Assembly: GCF_000972845.2 (NCBI RefSeq)
Contig: NC_040026.1
Span: 496,885-560,884 of the forward strand
Direction: 5' to 3'
Source: Larimichthys crocea
Taxonomy: Eukaryota; Chordata; Actinopteri; Sciaenidae
DNA length: 64,000 nt
Both the position numbers and the translations under genes were made by a program. Positions 33,638-50,600 of the stretch are shown here, piece after piece (the first letter of the stretch is position 1; each line of letters opens with the position of its first letter). The notes below the pieces were generated by a model. It was not told where the DNA came from. It did no database searches and was given only the letters and a program-made list of their open reading frames with translations.

Positions 33638-34127
33638 ACACATGTGTGTGTGTGGTGTGTGGTGTGTGTGTGTGTATGTACACGTTAGTGCTCTTTATTC
33701 AGAAAACCCTCATGTCACATCTACATTTCAGGATCTGGTTATTATAGACACAGATTAAATGTTAAATATAAATATTCAATATTTCATCAACGTACAGTGT
33801 TACACCATTAGTGGCTGTAAACACTCAGCATTTATAAAAATACATACGTTGGTTTGGTGCTTACATAAGGAGTAAACATTTATAATCATCACTTTAAAAG
33901 TTACATACGTTGTTTTTGGTGCCTGTTTGTTTCCCAGATATATTAGTGTGTGTGTGAATGGCTGTATAAGAGGCATTAACTTAAAGAACTTTGTAGAAAG
34001 GCGCTTTATGAAGTTTAGTCCATTTCCTTGTATTAGTTTACGGGCAGATCTGCCCGAACCAATATGGCGGAGCCGTTTACGTAAGATTCAGCGCTCAATG
34101 CGGCGTCTATGTATATATGTGTCTATG
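32977..34127. mobile_element. Large inverted-repeat (foldback-like) element upstream of TFAM, 8-bp duplication AAGCAAAC
   Basis: Two arms of about 450 bp (32977-33430 and 33675-34127) are near reverse complements over their length. The ends read CATAGACATGTATACATAGA on the left and, inverted, CATAGACACATATATACATA on the right. AAGCAAAC flanks both sides (32969-32976, 34128-34135). The arms share ATATTGGTTCGGGCAGATCT, which holds the palindrome GGGCAGATCTGCCC. The loop (33431-33674) is microsatellite only. There is no transposase. An 8-bp duplication fits hAT or P-like families; class is open. Confidence 0.88.
33427..33674. repeat. Compound CA/TA/TG microsatellite forming the loop of the inverted repeat
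   Basis: Blocks of (AC)n, (TG)n and (TA)n alternate and are themselves roughly symmetrical about the centre, so even the loop can fold. Confidence 0.95.
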
Positions 34128-34399
34128 AAGCAAACAGCCAGTGCTGCTACTTCCGTTTCCGCTCGATCTGATTAGATCCTTTTAATTAAAGAAGCTGTCC
34201 AATCCGTCTCTGAGTTCACGCAGCAGACTGCGTTCACATTAAAACGTGTCTGTTGGATGATTTCAAGAAGTTTGATTGATTCTTCTTTTATTAGCGCAAT
34301 GACCTCCACCACCAGCAGGGGGAGCCATCGTCACGTGTTTACATAGCGTTTATACGCTGACGTGATGACGCAACAGTGTAAACTCACTGCAGCATATAT

Positions 34400-34511
34400 G
34401 AGGGTCTAAGGACAGAGGGTGTCACTCCCTGTACAGATTGTAAAGCCCTCTGAGGTAAATGTACTTTGTGACTTTGGGCTATACAAATAAAATTGATTTG
34501 ATTTGATTTAT
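34400..34511 (+). repeat. L2 LINE 3' end, severely 5'-truncated
   Basis: GAGGGTCTAAGGACAGAGGG through to AATAAAATTGATTTGATTTG almost equals 11900-12010 of the full-length L2. Only the last ~110 bases are present. Confidence 0.9.
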
Positions 34512-34571
34512 TGTAGATTTACAGCTGCATCACTATGTGTGAACTTTGAGTATGCATGAAACAGGCATAGC

Positions 34572-34640
34572 ACAGCCCCCCCCATGGAGAATGCGCCCTG
34601 GGCGGCCGCCCACATTGCCCATAGCTAAGACCGGCCCTGG
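34572..34640. mobile_element. hAT-type right-end remnant
   Basis: GCCCTGGGCGGCCGCCCACA ... AAGACCGGCCCTG resembles the right terminus of the 'CAGGGCCGG' hAT group seen at 19409-20590. No matching left end is visible. Confidence 0.45.
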
Positions 34641-34804
34641 TTTAACGCTGTAAGGACAGCGGAGATGGATGTGGATTTCAGAAAGACACTACACTGTAAA
34701 GTTTCCACAGTGCTTTACATGACCTTTTTTATACTGTGAACGTTTGCACATTCCTTGGTCAATATTTCATACCTTACATTCTCTTTGGTTCAAACAGTTT
34801 AGAG

Positions 34805-35282
34805 CAGGAGTGTTCAAACTCTTTTTAAAGTTATAGTTATAAAGATGCCCAGAGGCCAATACTAACATTTTAAAAATGAAAAAAAAAACAATAAAAGTTA
34901 CATACAAATGCACTGTTCTGTAACAATTTTGTTTAAATTATCACAATTATCTTTTTATGGCAATGTAACCAAATCTAAAAACCAGTTCTTTCTTTCTTTC
35001 ACATCTGAAGTCAGATAACATAATAAATTGTATGGAATACATTAAACTTGCATGAAGTTGATACAAATCTTCTTATGGTTTATTATGAGCAATGCAAAGT
35101 CTGTTAACATTTAAGTTTAAAACAATTCACTCTTACATACAGGTACACCAGCAGTTAGGTCCTTAGAGCTTAACGTTTAGTGCATTCAAATGCTTCATTG
35201 TGTCAACCGGTGAAGCTTCGGGCCACATGAAATCTGACCATGGGCTGTGATTGGCCCCTGGCCCACACTTTGGACATCCCTG
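34805..35282. mobile_element. Non-autonomous hAT (Charlie-like) element, 478 bp
   Basis: The left end is CAGGAGTGTTCAAACTCTTT and the inverted right end CAGGGATGTCCAAAGTGTGG, the usual pattern of Charlie-type hATs. The outside octamers GTTTAGAG and CTCTACAG agree at 5 of 8, consistent with a decayed nTnTAnAG-type duplication. No coding sequence. Confidence 0.65.
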
Positions 35283-36423
35283 CTCTACAGCTCTTTCCAT
35301 TTTTTATTGTAAATTGTTCTTAGACATATGATTCTTTCTCTTACCATGTTAAAATACCAAGTCAACTTCCTGTTTCTGAAGTCTTTGACTGTATTTGTTT
35401 ATCCACACTGTGTTCATAACAGTGTCTGACAGCAGCCTCGTCTACATATTGTCAACCAGGAGAAGCAGACATGCCCACAGCCCCAACTGTATGTGTTACT
35501 GTAAGTGATTTGTGCCAGTCTAACTGAAAAGATTATTTTGTAATATTCATGATATTATAATAAACCAAAATATCTGCTGACATGTTAAGGGCCTTATCTG
35601 ATACGACACCCTGTCAGACGAGTTCTAACACCACCATTATTTCAGATTTGTGTAAACATGATATAAATTGTTGAATTCTTTCAGGTTCAAAGTGCCACAC
35701 TGCCAATGAAACTAGAGGGGCAAGAAATATTTGTCCCATCAGCTCGAGCAGCAGATGAATCCTGTCTGTTATTTATCATCTCTTTCTTTATTTGAAGCAT
35801 TATTTATATCTTAACATAAATTTACCATCATAGTTTTGTTGTTTTAGTAACTGGACAGATTGTTGTTGTTGTTTTCTATCCTTAGTATTTACGTGGTGTT
35901 TTTTACCATTTAATACTAACTACCATAGGTTAGGTACCAACTACAACTGAATTAGACCATATTAATCCCAAACAATATGATCACCATGTCAACAGGACAC
36001 AATCACATAAAGTTCCTTCCACACATCAACATTAAGCTGTGTGATAAAAACCATACCATCTTTTACTTCAGTACAAAAGGATCCACACAGGCCTCAAAGA
36101 CACAAGCAAGAGAGCAAGTGCAAGAGACCGTTTACACAGAACCAGAAAATTGACCTTTACCCTTTCTATAGCAGAGACAAGGTGGAGGTCAAACAGAAAA
36201 ACACAATACATCAAGGTTTCATTGGGTTTAAGTCTGATCTCTGTACCTGTTTCAATCCAACCAAAAGAAGCAACATCACAGCTATTCTCAAGGGAAAAGA
36301 GTACACCGCTTTAATGACAGATTTACATTGTGATGACTCCAATTTATACCAGAGTAAAACAATATTAGAGCTCCAGGGAATTTTAAATACAGCGACAACA
36401 ATAACAACATTTATGATGATCAT

Positions 36424-36459
<36 letters not shown>

Positions 36460-37173
36460 CCACAATAATACATGACTTGTAATGCACCCACTTTCAGAGC
36501 AACAGCACATTGTTTCATTCAACTTTGTCTGCTACACGATGCGAAAGAAGTCAACAAAAACCTCCATCAGCCACTACATGAAGGTGAGGTCAAGCTGTAC
36601 TGTTATAGGGGACATCATGATGTTTTACATACATATGTCAGAATGAGGGTCTTACATATTTGGCATTCACCCTTCCACATTTCCATGGTTCAGTGTGTTT
36701 CTTGCTGCTTGCTGATGATGCAGCAGTGCAGCAGGGACTAAGCCTAGGTTTTTCCAGTTCTGGAGCAGCTGTTAGTCTAACATGAATGCTATCCTGCTGA
36801 AAAAACACTTGTTGCTGAATAGAATATTGTGAGATATACGTCCTACAGTCCACTACTTTCACTTAAAAAAGAAGACTTCTTTATAAGAATTTGTTATAAA
36901 TAAAATGTCCTTGATGCAGAAACAACATGCTTAACCTTTAAACACCAACACAGCCATTAAATGACCACAGGCAATCTTCTCAAAGTAAAACCTTCGTTAA
37001 AAAATAAAAATGGTCTGATTAATGATGTCAATGACAGTTCAGTTTGATGGAAGTTACCTTAGATTACTTCATGATTCCATACTATAATTTACAGTGTGCT
37101 GTGACTTTAAAAAAGGAAGGAAAAAGAAAGAATTCTCAGCATGTTTTCTTTTCTCATCTTTGATGGGGTTTCT
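35283..37173 (-). other. Region between TFAM and UBE2D1; part is UBE2D1 3' UTR
   Basis: AT-rich. An (AAT)n run lies at 36427-36458. No ORF resembles a protein. The UBE2D1 3' UTR extends left from 37173 but no single poly(A) signal stands out; a minus-strand AATAAA at 35792-35787 is one candidate. Confidence 0.4.
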
Positions 37174-41941
<4,768 letters not shown>

Positions 41942-42140
41942 GTTGACTGGTGCAGTTCGCGCCTCGGCTCACTTTCACTCGCTCTTCGTTTGAATTTGAG
42001 GATTGTTGCAGGTGAAGTGTGTGTCTGGAGTTTATCCTCAGAGCACTTCGACAGTCACGGACGTGTTTGTGTTTTTGTAAAAACCTCTTTTGTTTCCGCG
42101 TTCTTCTGTTTACGGTCTTTCTTTCGCAGTGTATCATGGG
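41942..42140 (-). promoter_or_regulatory. UBE2D1 promoter and 5' UTR
   Basis: The CpG-containing segment right of the start codon (TTCGCGCCTCGGCTCACTTT and GACAGTCACGGACGTG) is the likely promoter. On the coding strand CATGATACACTGCGAAAGAA is at its upstream side. No TATA box is evident, as usual for a housekeeping gene. Confidence 0.4.
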
Positions 42141-45100
42141 AAACGTAGTTCTGAATGCTGTGATTGGGTGTAATTCGGGGAAATTGGAGAATAGGCCTCC
42201 ATGTCCCGAATTAATACTATTTCTTCCTCAGCCAGTTGCAGCTTTCTGTATGTTGTCAGTACAAATTATTTGATTTTTTTCATACAATACACGTGTAATA
42301 GACTATACAAAATGACATGATAACCACAAATAAAAATCTAAAAATAAAAAGAATTACTATATTATTCAGAGCCCAATTTTTTATTTGTTATGGTTTACAT
42401 GCATGTTATGTTATTTTCGTGCTTCATTCAGGGCAAGTTCTTCAGCTGCTACTTTCTGTTACTGAAAATAAGAGTTAGGGAAGTAGGTGTTACCCTATTA
42501 CTCCTGTGGCCAAGGTGAAGATATTAACAGAAGAAACTTGACGTGGAGGGTACACAATACCTTCTGAGCTCTGAAATCTGAGTTGACACTGTGTCTTTAC
42601 TTGACTGTAGTAATACATAGGCATATACACACATACTTCACATGACAGCAAAACGTTTCCAAATTATGCAGTTTTTATCCATTCATTTCTTTATAATATG
42701 CGCAATATTAACAGAAAAAATGAATACAGACTTAATGTTCACTGTAATGGATCAGTATTTAACACAGGGTGAACAGTGAATGACAATGAAATGAGTTGAA
42801 CAAGAAGAACAGGTCAGCTCAGCAGTTAGAGCACTAGCTGTGTAACAGCACACAGACATAGAAAATAAAAATAAGAAAAAAATGTAGAAGTGTTCTATCT
42901 GAATATGTATATGTATGCAAGTGTACAAGTGTACACAGATTATTGAAGAAATATCACTGTATGAATAAATATGGACACACTACCACACTATTTAAACATA
43001 TGAAAATTGAGGATTGTGACTAAAAGTAAAGTGACAAGTAGTATCGCACAAAGTATCAGTCCTAGTACTGTAGCAGCAGACATGATTGGTGGTGCATATT
43101 CTCACAGGTCTGATAGCCTGGTGGTACTGTTCTTCAGTCACAGTGCACTTGGTGATACATACAGCCATGCTCCTGTAACATCTGCCAGACAACATATGGA
43201 CAGATTCTTTCATGCCATACAAAATACAACTTAGAACTCAAACACAGCACATATTTGTGAAAACGTACACAAGTCGTAGAAACAAAAGTACTAAAAGTAA
43301 CTAAACACTAGCAAACAATAGTGTCTTTTGTGATTTTCCATGCCTTTCAACAGGTAGTGCCATTTATAGAGACTAGAGAATTATTCACATGATGCCTGAA
43401 ACTAAAAACCAGAATCAATAAGTGCAATATTTTTAAATGATGTATTATTATGTCCAGGTGTGCCTAAAAAAGTTTATCACCGCTGGTATGAAGTAATGAT
43501 AGTATCCATATGCCTCTAGGCTGAAATAAAGGTTTTCAGAAACTCATCAAAGAAGGATGCACAAACTGACATCCATCCATCCACAAGGAGAACCATCCTG
43601 CACAGATCAGCAGTCTACAAGCTCATATAGAGACATGAGGGGAACATTAAAGTACAAAGAATACAACTCACAGGTGTACAGTAAACCCACTGTAATAGCA
43701 AACAATAATAAAATGCTGGGAAATGGACTTGTATGACTAAAGCACTACAACACTTTTGTCACATTCACCCATTCACACTATGTTTTCTATTCAAAGTCCT
43801 CAGTGATAGTTTTGAAAGCTCCAGAAAAGGCTAGTATGTGTTTCTTGAGATTATTTTGTAAATTTGCTAGAAAATACTTTTCATCATCCAGATGGTAAAT
43901 ATTCCTGGAACAAGAATGAAGGTTACCATTTTGTTTGTTGGGCGAATATTTGTAGTTCAAGTTAAGTCAACTCAATTTTATTTATACAGCCTGACATCAT
44001 GAATCACAATTTTGTCTCAAATGTCTTTAAGATCTTTACAACATATGACACCTCTGTTCTTAAACCCGTAATTTATTGGGAATAAAATGAAAGAAACCTC
44101 TGGAAGAGGAGGACGTATCGCTCTCTGCAGAATAGAGCATCATAAAATGACAGTATGGAAGACTAAATTAGAGACATATTATAAACATACTTGAAGAATA
44201 TGGATACAGGAGGACACTGAGGTCTGGGTATCTACATTCAGTTTATATAATACAGCCAGAAATCACATGCCAAATCAAAATAGTTACACTGTCGTGCATT
44301 ATGTAAGATGTAGGACTCCAGCACAAACACCATAATTATGTTCTCACGAGAATATGACAGACTGGACAGCTCTTAAGTTCACTGTAAACAACTGCAATGT
44401 GTTTACTGATCCCAGTGCTGTATTTCTGGGTCTTTAGGCCAATAAAAGTGGTAGCGCAAACTATCAAACAGATAAGTGTAATTAGGGGGCGCGTCTGTAG
44501 ATTTTCTCAGGGGGGGTGATTTGACATCAGATTGTCAGATCATTTTTATTTTCCATGAATTTCATAGTGACTCAAGTTACTGGACTTTGATGCTGTCTAA
44601 ATCTGCCTGTTGTCCATTAACTATCATACAACTGAGGACTATAATGTTTTATTTGATTTTAACAGGTTTATTACTGAATTATTGAAGGGTCATTCAGAAA
44701 AGGTAAAATAGACAAACCAGAGGAATGAAAATGAAGATGAATGCTGGCTCTTCATATGAAGCTAAACTGTATAGATTTATGTTCCCTTCAAACAATTTGT
44801 TTCAATTCAGAAAGCAGTGCAACATGGCACAGCCAGATTCTTTTGAGATGGCTGGTTGAGGGGCCACCCAGATCATAATTTTTAACAAACTGCACCTTTA
44901 TATTTGTCTATTTGTGGCCCAGTGGCCCTTAGATGATCCAGTGCCTACTGGAGTGACACTGCCTGCTAATGAAACTGCAATACATGAACAGCAGTACAAT
45001 ACAGTACAGTGACTGGGGTGGGAACCTACAGTATCAGCTGGATTATATAGATGATGCTGTAAGTGTTGTATGTTGTTTATCTAAAATGGTTGGCTATCAA

Positions 45101-46130
45101 ACTGAATTTTAAATAACTCATATTCTTTACATACTGTAGAGCCTCCTACATGAGGAGTACATTTGTCAAATATTCATGTGAAACACTGGAACATAAACAA
45201 CATATTTTCTGGGGACCTATTGTTAAGATGAATCTCTCTGCTGCACAATGCCTTTTGGTATTTCACTTCCTAAAGGGATTGCACTGCCATTTGAGGACAA
45301 ATATTCTATAGATGATCCCGTGCCTACTGGAGCCACACAGTCGCAGTGAATTGCCATTATTTCCCTCTTTTAAAGCTTTTGAGGCTTGTTGCGTACAGCG
45401 AGTCCAACAACCACCTGGAATTCTGCTTTGTTTGGGCACCACTGAATATTTTGCTATATTAAAGCTGGAAAAACACAGATTTCACTAATTACATTAAGTG
45501 TGTGTTATTATGTATTGTTAGTATGTATTATATATACTCCGGGTCACATCACTGAATAGGCTTAATTGGACACTTGTGGTGCTGAACTGACAATCCGGTG
45601 CTACACTTGTAGTTTCTGTGCTATGACAAGACAAAATGTTCATCATAAAGAATTCTATCATCCAATCATCATCCAGAAAAACTCATACCTTTCAGAAATG
45701 AAAGGTGTTTCATTTAAATAAATAAAAAATGTTTAAAAAAATAGAATATGAAATAGACTTCATTTTTCCCTGAGCCAAACAAACTTCTCTCTTTCTGTTT
45801 GTGTGTCTGTAGCTGATCCTTATACATAAACATCAATAAAAAATACAATATTATTATATAATGAATAAAACATTAAACGTCAACGTTTTCCTAACATGTT
45901 GCTCTGAGAACAAAAGTAACTCTAATACGATTGGTTTCCTTATTTACTGGCAAATTCTATCTTATTCTTTCAAGACGACTTGGATGTGATGAGGCTAAGC
46001 CTCAATAACTGAATGCAAATGATCATTTTTTTGGTGAATTAGGAAGAGGTTGAATAATAGTCTTATACTAGTGAATGGATGTCACTCTTAAAACAGCTCG
46101 TCTATAGAGGCTGCTGGGGAAACGTCCTTA
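42141..46130. other. Intergenic UBE2D1-IPMK; repeats only
   Basis: Bases about 43972-44060 (CAACTCAATTTTATTTATAC ...) are a common fish retroposon fragment. A ~30-base direct repeat (GATGATCC.GTGCCTACTGG) occurs at 44932-44960 and 45310-45338. A tRNA A-box-like phrase is at 42815-42835. No exon of CISD1 or another gene was found. Confidence 0.45.
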
Positions 46131-46200
46131 CTTAGACACTACACTTGTGTCACTATATAGTGCACTATATAGTGGGTAGGGAGTGATTTCGGACACAGCC
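46131..46200. repeat. Palindromic CACTATATAGTG repeat
   Basis: Two adjoining copies of CACTATATAGTG (about 46151-46174), each a perfect palindrome, followed by GTAGGGAGTGATTTCGGACA. This is a dispersed-repeat-like phrase of fish genomes; class unknown. Confidence 0.6.
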
Positions 46201-47607
46201 TATATTTACACTACGAGTGAAAAACAAAGTGACACTATATTTCCTGCTACATGTTATATTTTATGAACTGTCATCATGTTCCTCATTCGTGTTCTTAACG
46301 TGGACCATTAGGGGTGTGAATAAAACTTCATAAACAAACAGTTGGTGTTTATTAATAATGTATTCATGTCACAGATCATTTGTCTAATCACTTAGTAAAG
46401 ATACGTATCGACAGTCAGACGTCACGAGGTACAACGCCTCTCATGGACGTGCTGCCGCAAAAGGTGTGAAAAGGTAACCTGTGTTTTGCGACAGTAATGG
46501 CAAGTGTCGGAAACGTGTGGGAGGCTTGGGGCGCTGTTCGTTACGCAGAGAGGCAGCCGCCCACACTGACCTGGATATGTACGGCTGAGGAGGACGCCAC
46601 CGAGCTCGGCTCATGTCATGGATTGTAGAACGACAGTGAGGCCGTTCTGTGCTCATCTTCAACGCATTGGCCCTCGTGTTGAAGGCGGCTGTTCGGCAAG
46701 TGTGAAGTCTCCCTGCTCTGCTGCATGGTGACGCGAGGAAGTGTCTGCTGAGCAGCCTAATGGACGGTATCGATAAGTTAGCAATCAGAACCTGGACCGA
46801 ATAGACCCTGTATGACATTTGGGGACACTCGGGTCTGTGTTTGTCCAGTCCGCCTGTGTACGTGCTGCATGGAGCTGGATACCAGTCCTACGTATGTCGT
46901 CACATCACCATTACTGAGAGACAACATTAACATTATTTACTTCTCTAAAGCGAGGAAGTGAAGCTGCGTCAGGTTAACGGAACTGGATCAAGATAAGACC
47001 GAATGCTGGCTCATCTGTCCTCCACAATAAAGGCTATAAATGCGTAATGTTTTGACTTTGAATAATGCAGTTTGGGATTAGACGGAGCCTGTAACGCTTA
47101 GTAAAACGCCAGCCGACATTTTATTAGCAGTAAAGCTCTCTGTCTTTATAAACGCATATAAACACGTATCCACGCGTTTTATTTTGGAAGCCTAGAACGG
47201 AAGTGGTGGCTGGTTGTGCTGCGGTTGACGCTAATTGGCAGAGGGATGTGGCCAGGATGTATTTATGCTGCTGTTCAAGATATGAAAATCATTGAATTAG
47301 CGCTGCTTCGGGAGCTCTGCTTCACCGCCGGACACAGCGGGGGTTCCGACACTCACTGTCTGTCAGCGTGCTTGTTGTCGGCGGTCAAAAACGGTGAACA
47401 CAACCGAAGCTGCGGTGCTGCTTTCGTCTGGACCGGACTATTTCAATGCAAGCTTCTCAGCCTCACGCCCAAACAATTTGTGTGCGGGGCTGAATTCTGT
47501 GCGTGCGTTCTAAAAGTATGTGAATCGATACTGTCACGTTGTTGACTTTTTAATTTATTTTTGTCCCGGACAAAGACTTTGTGTTTTCCCTCCTTTTATT
47601 CCTGCAA
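46201..47607 (+). promoter_or_regulatory. Upstream region of IPMK, CpG-richer from 46430
   Basis: CpG density rises at about 46430-46820 and again at 47100-47560, in contrast to the AT-rich flank. This probably includes the IPMK promoter and 5' UTR. The open frames at 46441-46818 (-) and 47216-47545 (+) have no family features. An in-frame TAA at 47551-47553 limits the IPMK start to 47608. Confidence 0.4.
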
Positions 47608-50600
47608 ATGTCAACAGCCCAGCGTCACGTACTGATGGAACCCTCTGTAGCTCTCGGCAGACTGGAACTGACCCCCAGCTCAGCCGCTGTTGGGGTCAAC
47701 CTGACCCCGCGGCTGTCCGGCGGCCCCTCCGCGAAAGACAAGTGCAGCCAGCGGCCACTGGGGCCACAAGGCCAGGCTCACCTGAACGGCTGTGTCCCGC
47801 TGTCACATCAAGTGGCCGGTCACAAGTATGGAGTGGATAAAGTGGGTAAGTAAGACACCTCTTTTCTTACTTCGCTGCAGTTTGAACTTGAACTTTGAAC
47901 TCACATGTTTATTCAGCCCTGATCTGTCACACATATATGTGTGTGTGTGTGTGTGTGTGTGGTGGATCTATAATAGTATATATATATATATAGTATATAG
48001 ATATATATATATATATATAGAACCCACCACTTTTATGAATACAACTTTATTCACACTGCTTGGTTAATTGCTGGAGGCTGTATAAAGAAGTGAAGTTTTG
48101 TTTGCTGTATGATTTATCCTAAAGTACGGATGACAACATTCAGAAAATATCTGTCTCTGTCTCTACAGACACATTTGTTGTCAGAACCAGCAGTAAATTA
48201 GAGGCTTCTGTAATCTAAGTTTGGTGTGTTTATTTCATACAAGAGAGAGCAGCATGCATATGAGATGGGATTCATGCACCTGTCTCATTCTACAACATCT
48301 TCACATGTGGGTCCCTGCTGCACTAAATGTTATCAAAACGAGATCATTTGTGGATTTGACCTCATGACATCTGCGTTCCATGGCCTTGCTCTGGTCTTTA
48401 CTGACACACGCTAACACTCCTGCTCGCAGGACACCTGACAGCATCAAAGCCTCCATTGTGTGTTATCAGTGAGGTGTTGAGCTGAATTGATTGTGCATGA
48501 TGTAGTTAGCAGTGGATGTTAGTTACAGTCCGTCTCAGATGGATGAGTCATTGCTGGTCAGTCAGTTACCTTGATGAACTGAAATCTCCTGGAAAGACAC
48601 ATTATGTAGTGGAGCAGACCGGTTCCTCTCTGTGGACTGTAAACAGAGCTTATGTGGACTAAGAAGTAGCAAGCTTGTACATTTGTCCAAATTTGTCATT
48701 TTATTAGATGAATCAGACATATCGCCTGAGGATTCTGGTGACAGAGGGAGTCAGTAGAATCAACCTTCCAGAGTTCAGGGCCAGAGAAACCGTGCAGAGA
48801 CATCATATTATTACGTATTAGAGGCATATTACAAGACATGATAATTGGTAATGACATCTTTTTAAGTGTGACTCAAACAGCAGTTCAGGTTGGTGTGACA
48901 ACAGGGAAACAACGAGACTGAGATCAAGGTTGTCCAGACTCTGGTGCAGTTCTTTTGTGGTGTTAAAGCAAAGCAGACCGACCCCAGCCAGTCTTGAGTC
49001 ATAATCAGTTACTTCTTAAGTTTTCTGTAACCAGAGAAGACGGATAAATAAATCAGCTTCACAGTCTATGGGCTTCTGGTGTAGCCAGCAGAAATCCAGA
49101 AAATGGATGGATATAAAAAATAAAATGGTCATCAGACGATGCCTGTTACATTACTATTACACTATTCCACCTCTTTGGCTCTCCACACAGACTGCTTACC
49201 TGCATGCAACCAAAACCTGCCCCACAACGTTTCAGATACCAAAGTCTCGCCCTCGGCATTCTTATGTAGATATCTGTTCATAGCTGCCTGATGCTGATAA
49301 ATGTGTCACTTAAAGCTGCATTTCTTTCTGTAATACAATATTCAATTTATTGCCAGCTTGTTTTTTTTTTTTTTTTTTTCAAAGTGACACATACGGAACA
49401 TGACAGATGACCAGCTTTAAATGTCTGTGGACTCTGGCGTATGCTGTAAATTGCGGTTAGGTTTTGCTGAACGAACTGATGCAGTAAAACTGAAGTCACT
49501 GCCATGAAACCTGTTTGCACTCATTTCAACACAGTCAAGTTAAACAGTTGTTCAACAGAGTTTCTGTTGAAGAAATTGGAATGTGAGTGATGGAATCTAC
49601 ATGTGTGCAATGCTGGGAAGGTGTTTGTGTCTCTAATGAATCCTGCGGAATATTTCAGAGACGATCTCCTCCCTGTCCGCAGGGTCCACTCTCAAACAGA
49701 TGAAGATAGAGACGTGACGTGAAGCAGTGATAGAGTTTATATGATACTAATGTGTAAGGATCTTATCTAGGTTCTTCCTCAGGCAGTGACTAATCATTAA
49801 CACAAGCCACACAAGTTCCATCTAACCTGCAGGGAAAAGTAGTATTGACAAAGTATTGAGACTCACCCAGCAGTGTCCTTAGTCTCCACAACAGTTGTAG
49901 AACGAGCTCTGGAATCCTGTTCAGCTTGTACTTCTGCTGACTGAAAATGATCCCGCTCATTCCTCCTCCCACTGCTCTGCTTCCCCAGGCCTTGAGTCTA
50001 CTTCTCTTTCCAAATCCTCCTCTCCAAGCATGAATGAAAAACTAAAGTGGCCATAAAACATGCAAAAATGTGAAAGTTTGTATCTGGAGCCTGTTTAGTT
50101 TGTCTGTTCAGGGCTACTGTAGAAGCATGGTGGACATGGTGGACCTGCAGTGTCTGTAGATAAAAAAGGACTTCAGTTTCTGCCATGTTCTGTAAACATC
50201 TGACACTGGACCTTTAAAATGTGTTAGTGATGGGCAGCAATGTTCCATGAGGGGTTGACTGACACTGACAGAAGCACTATTTCTAATTCTTTGTTCCAAG
50301 CGTTCCACACTCAAGTTCCAAAAAACCAAGATGGCCATGTCTATAATGCCACACTCAAGGCTTCAAGACTGTTGTACACAAACTACTTGGGCAAAATACG
50401 CACAATGCTAAGAATGCATTATGAATATGGCTGGCATTTTCAGTATGTTTAGTGGTGACATTTTTTTTATATGATAAACGAACCGATAAATAAGTGATGC
50501 CGGAGCAGAGAGCAGAAACACACAAAGTGTGTGTTTAAAGAACAAACTACATGAATGTGTAATGAGGTCTAGCTGTCTGTAGTGCTGGTTTATTCACTAA

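Noticed and set aside
33266..33683. ORFs of 113-125 codons on the minus strand
   Set aside because: They translate alternating CA/TA/TG microsatellite and the arms of the inverted repeat; composition is purely repeat driven.
42815..42835. A functional tRNA gene (A-box-like GTCAGCTCAGCAGTTAGAGC)
   Set aside because: No B box or foldable T arm follows at the right distance; at most a SINE remnant.
46441..46818. A 125-codon minus-strand ORF upstream of IPMK, considered as CISD1 or a transposase
   Set aside because: No CDGSH cysteine cluster, no DDE or HTH pattern; the length is explained by high GC in a CpG-rich promoter-like region.
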